From Pycnococcus provasolii (Eukaryota > Chlorophyta > Pseudoscourfieldiophyceae > Pseudoscourfieldiales), in the NCBI GenBank assembly GCA_049487715.1, contig CP150576.1:372001-436000 (forward strand): a DNA stretch of 64,000 bases, in the 5' to 3' direction. The notes under the pieces are model-generated. The model was not told the origin of the DNA and made no database searches. It was given only the letters and a program-made list of their open reading frames with translations. Made by a program: the position numbers and the translations under genes. Shown piece after piece: positions 59,244 to 64,000 of this stretch (position 1 is the first letter of the stretch; the number at the start of each line of letters is the position of its first letter).

Positions 59244-60458
59244 ATGGAGCAGCTGTACGCGCGCAGAAGGGAGGACACGGGACTCGCACTCGTACGCGGT
59301 GAACGGGCAAGACGCGACGGCGAACGCATTAGTCCGCGACCAGCGCGCGAAGTCACACGCCTCGACGACGGCGATGGCGCGACGGCGATGGAGATGCTCG
59401 TCGCTGGCGAGCCGTTCGTATTACACCACCCCGCGTCCGTCGCGTCGTGGCGCGCCGCACGCGAAATTGTCACGGCGGACGGAACGGTCGACATCGACAA
59501 GCTTGAGGAGCTCTTTGGCCAAGCGGTCGTGCGCGTCGAGGAGGTGAGTGCGCGAGCCGGTGATGACGAAGCAGTGGACGCGCAGGGTGCGTACGGCGAG
59601 AGGCCGACGAGGAGCATGCAAGTTTCCGAGTACGCGTCTTGGTGGCGTGACCGTGGAAAAGGCGCGCTACTTTATTTGAAGGACTGGCACCTCACCGCGG
59701 AGTTTCCTGACTTCAACGCATACACGCCACCGGCTATTTTCAGCCCAGACTGGCTGAACGAGTGGTACGACCACAAGCGTGCTGGCAGCGACGACGTCAC
59801 CGCGCGCGACTACAGATTCGCCTACATCGGCCCTGCTGGCAGCTGGACATCTATGCACTCCGACGTGCTAAGAAGTAGTTCATGGAGCACGAACGTGTGT
59901 GGCGTGAAGCGGTGGACGCTTGTGCCACCCGATGCGACATGGGCGTTGACGAGTTCAACAGGACGCGGCATCGCGCCGCTGCTAAGGACAGGGTGCGGCG
60001 AGAGTGTGGATAGTGCCCAATTTTGCGCTCTTGACATTGCTCGGGCTGCATCTGTCGTGGTGATTCAGCAGCCTGGAGAAACCATCTACGTGCCACCGGG
60101 TTGGCATCACTCCGTGGAGAACTTGACGGACTGCCTGTCTATCAACCACAACTGGATCCATCCAAGCGGGGCGATCGATTCCGTGCGCCTGCTCCTTGCA
60201 GAGACGGAGGCGGCGGCAGCTCACATCGAAGACGTTCGTTTGATGGTCAGTGCTTCGGAGTTTGACGCACTCGTTGACAGGAATGTGGCGATGAACGCTG
60301 GCATGGGTTGTGCAGAGTTTCGAGACTTGCTGTCGCGAGCCGAAGAGCTTGCGAAGCATGCAGCTGAAAATGCTGGGAACGACGGTGACGACGGATTTGT
60401 GCATGAGCTGCACGCAAGATGGGCTCGGGAAGCTCGCGAGTTGCTACTTTCTTCGTAG
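59244..60458 (+). CDS. JMJD4: JMJD4-like JmjC 2-oxoglutarate oxygenase
   Basis: JmjC enzymes are Fe(II)/2-oxoglutarate dioxygenases. JMJD4 hydroxylates a lysine of release factor eRF1 and so promotes translation termination. The 404-aa protein matches the JMJD4/JMJD6-type fold: YLKDWHLTAEFPDF, DYRFAYIGPAGSWTSMHSDV (Fe-binding His205 and Asp207), then WSTNVCGVKRWTLVPP. Near residue 285 comes IYVPPGWHHSVENL, supplying the distal His, and LSINHNWIHPSG follows. All three metal ligands appear present. The first 50 residues are Arg-rich and may be a leader. It is separated by 49 nt from the convergent shikimate-kinase-like gene. JMJD4 rather than another small JmjC is likely from the DWHL and NHNW blocks, but this is not proved. 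Confidence 0.8.
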   Translation: MEQLYARRREDTGLALVRGERARRDGERISPRPAREVTRLDDGDGATAMEMLVAGEPFVLHHPASVASWRAAREIVTADGTVDIDKLEELFGQAVVRVEEVSARAGDDEAVDAQGAYGERPTRSMQVSEYASWWRDRGKGALLYLKDWHLTAEFPDFNAYTPPAIFSPDWLNEWYDHKRAGSDDVTARDYRFAYIGPAGSWTSMHSDVLRSSSWSTNVCGVKRWTLVPPDATWALTSSTGRGIAPLLRTGCGESVDSAQFCALDIARAASVVVIQQPGETIYVPPGWHHSVENLTDCLSINHNWIHPSGAIDSVRLLLAETEAAAAHIEDVRLMVSASEFDALVDRNVAMNAGMGCAEFRDLLSRAEELAKHAAENAGNDGDDGFVHELHARWAREARELLLSS

Positions 60459-60507
60459 CGAACTTTGTATTTATGTTACTCTTTGTTTACTGTTTTGTCT
60501 CACTGAC

Positions 60508-61299
60508 TCACTCCGGTTGCCATTCTGGTGGCTGGATTTCCGGCCAATCGCCGCGTGCACCGAGCTTGACGTACAAGAGCTTCTTTGCCGCGAGGCTGCG
60601 CTGGCCTTCAGGCATACACTTTTTCTCCGCCTCACGCTCAAAGTTTGTCATGAGTGCGATGAGAGCTTCTTCAACCTTTGGCACGACAGATTGTGCCGTG
60701 ACCTCAACGTCGGTGCACGCCTCAAAAACCACCTTCACCTCGGCGAGGCTGTACGCTTCATCCTGTGGCAATAGTTTGCGGTTCGCCTGCGGCTTTCCGT
60801 CGCGTCCGTCGAGCCAAACACCGATGCCACCGTGAATGTGGCGCCAGCAAGCACCTCTCGCGGCGGCTCCACCCCCGCCACCTCGACACGCGACTGCGGT
60901 GCGCACGAACGTGGACGCCGTCTCCAGCACAGCCGCCTCCGCGAGCGCCGCGGCGTCCTCGCCCTCGTCACGTGCGACGGCGTCGCCGTCCTCGACGCCG
61001 TTCATCTCACCCACCACCTTGCTTGTTGAGAGCGGCGTGTATCCACGCAGCTGCTCTGCGAACGCCTCCGCAACCCGTTCGTTGACCTCGGTGTCGTCTC
61101 CGACGAAGAAGAGCGGGCATCCGTTGAGGAGTTTCCCGAGCGACGGTGTTTGCGCCTTCTCCCCCGGAGTCGTGTTGGTTCTGCCGTCTGCGAATCCCTT
61201 GCTTGCCGCCCGCGTTTTCGCTGCGCGTTTGCGGAGAACGAGCGCGGTGCGAGTATTGTGCGAGTACGACGCGAGTCTGCTGTGCGCACAGTGCGCCAT
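60508..61299 (-). CDS. Shikimate kinase-like protein, probably inactive, chloroplast
   Basis: The 263-aa product resembles plant SKL2-type proteins, which derive from shikimate kinase but have lost catalytic activity; relatives take part in chloroplast biology. The N-terminus is basic and hydroxylated with Ala/Arg/Ser, a likely transit peptide. The kinase-like part begins LLNGCPLFFVGDDTEVNERV, where the Walker A (normally GxGKS/T) is lost: no Gly-Lys-Ser/Thr remains. Further matches are YTPLSTSKVV, GIGVWLDGRDGKPQANRKLL and the C-terminal LYVKLGARGDWPEIQPPEW, the SKL2-like ending. An acidic insert (DGDAVARDEGEDAA) interrupts it. The frame is open upstream to 61521, where an in-frame ATG at 61518 is possible; the ATG at 61299 is preferred as it begins the transit-like leader. 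The gene is convergent with JMJD4-like. Confidence 0.68.
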   Translation of the reverse strand: MAHCAHSRLASYSHNTRTALVLRKRAAKTRAASKGFADGRTNTTPGEKAQTPSLGKLLNGCPLFFVGDDTEVNERVAEAFAEQLRGYTPLSTSKVVGEMNGVEDGDAVARDEGEDAAALAEAAVLETASTFVRTAVACRGGGGGAAARGACWRHIHGGIGVWLDGRDGKPQANRKLLPQDEAYSLAEVKVVFEACTDVEVTAQSVVPKVEEALIALMTNFEREAEKKCMPEGQRSLAAKKLLYVKLGARGDWPEIQPPEWQPE

Positions 61300-61830
61300 G
61301 CTTTGAGCTGAAACCCGTCTGATGAGAAACAGCCAAGCAGAGAGAAAAAGAAAAAGCGGAAAACGAGAAAGTGGATAAAAAAAAATGGAGGAGGAACAGG
61401 AGGAGGACCGAAGCAGAAGCAGGCGGGGCGGACAGCTGGACAATGGTGGATCCCCTTGAGCAGAAAAACAACAAGGAAAAACAGCACACCAAACCAAGCG
61501 AGGCGAGGCGGGGCCCATCACGATTCCCCCGCCAAATTTCTCATGGGGATCCCCCCATGAGAACCCACAAGCGGTGCAAAGGTGTATCCCTATCCTCCAA
61601 TATAAAAAGGGGGATGTTGTCTGCGGTAAAGAAGTCGTCCAGTCTTCGGAGCCGCCGCCCTTTCCCTTCCCTTCCCTCTGCCTCTGGTGTTAGGTTAGGT
61701 CTTGCGGTCCCCTCCCCTCCCCCCTCCCCTCCGCCTCAATATTATTAGCCTCATCTCATCTGAGCCTCCCTCGCGCTTTCGTTTCAACGGAGCAGCAGTC
61801 AAGGCAGGCAAGGCAGTCAGTCAGGCGACC
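61300..61830. promoter_or_regulatory. Divergent promoter region of the SKL-like gene and eRF3
   Basis: No gene is supported. A TATA-like box lies at 61601-61608. A CCCT-rich pyrimidine tract at 61663-61730 and a CAGTCAGG-type short repeat (61796-61826) lead into the eRF3 ATG. Confidence 0.45.
61601..61608 (+). promoter_or_regulatory. TATA-box candidate for eRF3
   Basis: TATAAAAA in the context CCAATATAAAAAGGGGG, 223 nt upstream of the eRF3 ATG, the best TATA match in the window's promoters. The distance allows a 5' UTR of about 190 nt. Confidence 0.45.
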
Positions 61831-64000
61831 ATGGACGGCAACGCGCCCGACTCCTGGGAGGACCACTCGCAGCAGCAGCAGCAGCAGGCGTACAACCCGA
61901 ACGCATTCGCATTCAACCCAAACACCGCAGCATTCAACCCAAACGCGGGCGCATTCGTGCCTGGCGCGCAGCAGCAGGCAGGAGGAGGAGGAGGAGGAGG
62001 AGGGTATGCAGGAGGAATACCGCCACCGGGAGGATTTGGAGGAGGAGGGTACGGGTATGCTCAGCAGCCTTACCCCGGCATGCCGCCGCAAGGAGGATAT
62101 GCTCAGCAGCAGTATGCGCAGCAGTATGGCGGAGGAGGCGGAGGCTACGGAGGATATGGGGCAGCAGCAGCAGCAGCAGCAGCAATATCAGCAGCACCAC
62201 CAGCAGCAGGGATACCACCACCAGCAGCAGGGATACCACCACCAGCAGCAGCAGGGATACCACCACCAGCAGCAACACCACCACCAGCAGCGCCAGCAAG
62301 CGTCGATGATCCCACCTCAACTCATGCCGCGAACAGCAAAGCAAGACACAGGGCCAAAGGTGACGTCGAACGCACTCCCGGAGAAAAAGCCGGTGGTGAA
62401 CGTCCTGCCCAAGCCGAACAGCAGCGGTTTTGCCAAGCTTTCGATCGGCGGCGATGGTAAGGGCAAGGTGGAGGCGAAGAAAGAGGAACCAAAGCCAGCT
62501 GCTGCTGTGGTGATCAGCGCAAGCGGCGCGGTGGCATCGTCCTCCGAAGCGGCGTCCGCGTCCTCGTCGGCAGCAGCGGGCGCGGGTGACGAGCCGTCGT
62601 CGTCTGGTGCGGCAGCGGCGACACCACTGGCTTCTGACGACACCGCAATGACAGCAGCTACCGGGACACCACCGGCAGTGGTGATCGACTACGGTCCTCT
62701 TCCCGAAGCGGAGGACATTGACACGTCGGACATGGAGAAGGAGGACAACCGCGAGCACTTGAACCTCGTATTCATCGGGCACGTTGACGCCGGCAAATCA
62801 ACCATCGGCGGCCAGATCTTGTTTCAAACAGGAAGCGTGGACCAACGCACGATTGAAAAGTACGAGCGAGAGGCGAAGGAAAAGAACCGTGAAAGCTGGT
62901 ACATGGCGTACATCATGGACACAAACGAGGAGGAGCGCGCCAAGGGCAAGACCGTGGAGGTTGGCCGGGCGCACTTCGAGACGTCCGTGAAGCGCTACAC
63001 GGTTCTGGACGCACCGGGGCACAAGAACTACGTGCCGAATATGATTGCCGGCGCGGCGCAGGCGGATGTTGGCGTTCTCGTGATTGCAGCGCGGAAGGGT
63101 GAGTTCGAGACGGGATTTGACCGAGGCGGCCAGACACGCGAGCACGCGCAGCTTGCCAAGACACTCGGTGTCGCCAAGCTTGTGGTTGTGGTGAACAAGA
63201 TGGACGATCCCTCCATCTGCAACGCGGACAAGACTTGGAGTCTGGAGCGTTTCAACGAGATTCACGGCAAGCTCGGGCCATTCCTGAAGCAAACTGGCTA
63301 CAACCTCAAGAAGGATGTCTTCTGGGTTCCCATCAGCGGCTTGCACGGAACGAACATTAAGGATCCCGTCGATCCAGCTATGTGCAGCTGGTATGGCTCG
63401 CATCCCGGGATTCCAAATGCAGGCAAGAGCCTGTTCCATACTTTAGACACGCTCGAAGCGATTGACCGCGGCGATGCCAGCAGGCCATTCCGCATGCCCG
63501 TCATGGACAAGTACAAGGATATGGGAACGATGGTGATGGGTAAGTCGGAGAGCGGCGTGGTGAAGAAGGACATGAAGTTGACGATGATGCCGAACCGTGT
63601 GACGGTGAAGGTGGACGCGGTATACCGCGACGAAGTGGAGGCGATTGGCGCTTTCGCAGGTGAAAACCTCCGCCTTCGCATTTCTGGCATTGAGGAGGAG
63701 CAGGTTGGCGCAGGTTTTGTTCTATGCTCGCGCCATGATCTCACCCCCGTGGTGTCCAAGTTTGAGTGCCAGCTCGTGATCCTCGAGCTTCTCGAGCACA
63801 ACCCGGTGTTCACAACCGGCTACAAGGCTGTGATCCATGTGCACAGCGTTACGGAGGAGGTGGAGGTGACAGATCTGCTCGCGACGATCGACCCTAAGAC
63901 GAGGACAAAGTCGAAGACTCGGCCAAAGTTTGTCAAGAGTGGCAGCATCGTCATGGCGCGCATCAGCATCGCGCAGCCAATCTGTGTCCAGCTTTTCTCA
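61831..64000 (+). CDS. SUP35: Eukaryotic release factor eRF3 (GSPT/Sup35 type), 3' end cut by window, apparent +1 frameshift
   Basis: eRF3 is the GTPase that acts with eRF1 in translation termination. The frame from ATG 61831 gives MDGNAPDSWEDHSQQQQ, overlapping NPNAFAFNPN-type repeats, then Gly/Tyr/Gln-rich sequence to residue 110. At the GGGG run 62158-62161 the reading frame must shift by +1. Beyond it the second frame reads polyGln, then GYHHQQQ repeats, a Lys/Ala/Ser linker, and the GTPase. GTPase motifs are GHVDAGKST (G1), KGKTVEVGRAHFET (G2), DAPGHKNYVPNM (G3) and NKMDD (G4). Beta-barrel domain II is followed by domain III, ending in SKTRPKFVKSG and MARISIAQPI. About 25-30 C-terminal residues lie outside the window. 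The first frame alone would stop at 62460 without a GTPase. No canonical GT-AG intron restores the frame. Confidence 0.9.

Noticed and set aside
62040-62165. An intron as the explanation for the eRF3 frame change
   Set aside because: The GT dinucleotides in the Gly/Tyr codons lie in one phase, and joining them to an AG in the CAG run does not give the polyGln frame.
61934-62782. 282-codon minus-strand frame rich in Leu/Val/His
   Set aside because: It is the complement of the polyGln and Gly-rich region of eRF3.

Overview
This is nuclear DNA of a eukaryote, most likely a flagellated green alga of the prasinophyte type. Genes are long, GC-rich and almost intron-free, and they lie on both strands. 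The gene set is eukaryotic: ribosome biogenesis factor UTP25, ribosomal stalk protein P1, release factor eRF3, tafazzin, a BCS1-type AAA ATPase and a JMJD4-like oxygenase. Cilium genes (CFAP47, a MYCBPAP-like protein, a Tubby-like protein) point to a motile cell. A chloroplast shikimate-kinase-like protein, Ser-Pro-rich surface proteins, a GT29 (sialyltransferase-like) enzyme, TGTAA motifs after stop codons and a telo-box (AAACCCTAA) fit the green lineage. I cannot name the species.

Layout: 1-3.7 kb, a short tandem repeat, UTP25 (+) and a small hypothetical gene (-). 3.8-13.4 kb, CFAP47 (-). 13.4-15.1 kb, no gene seen. 15.1-21.7 kb, an unknown protein, a beta-propeller-like repeat protein and a long coiled-coil protein (all +). 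22.0-24.4 kb, ribosomal P1 (-) and carnosine N-methyltransferase-like (+). 25.3-28.0 kb, MYCBPAP-like (+). 28.2-32.4 kb, a DEDDh exonuclease fused to a RecG helicase (+). 32.4-34.6 kb, a broken region with a MutS-like fragment, a HEAT-repeat gene with a damaged end and a repeat relic. 34.6-42.1 kb, one very large two-exon membrane protein (-) whose exons look like two separate genes unless the 108-nt intron is seen. 42.3-46.4 kb, a multidomain GT29 protein (+). 46.4-48.3 kb BCS1-like (-) and 48.4-51.9 kb a RAD5/HLTF-like SNF2 ATPase (+), divergent. 52.0-53.2 kb tafazzin (-). 53.8-56.8 kb a polyproline membrane glycoprotein (+). 57.0-58.0 kb Tubby-like (-). 59.2-60.5 kb JMJD4-like (+). 60.5-61.3 kb shikimate-kinase-like (-). 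61.8 kb to the end, eRF3 (+, cut by the window edge).

The points most worth following are: an apparent +1 frameshift at a GGGG run inside the prion-like N-terminal domain of eRF3; the exonuclease-RecG fusion; a five-copy element found just after stop codons of five unrelated genes; the two-exon giant membrane protein; and a GT29 enzyme carrying acidic repeats and cadherin-like beta-sandwich domains. Two genes touching translation termination, JMJD4-like and eRF3, lie close together. All calls come from reading the sequence; no database search was run.
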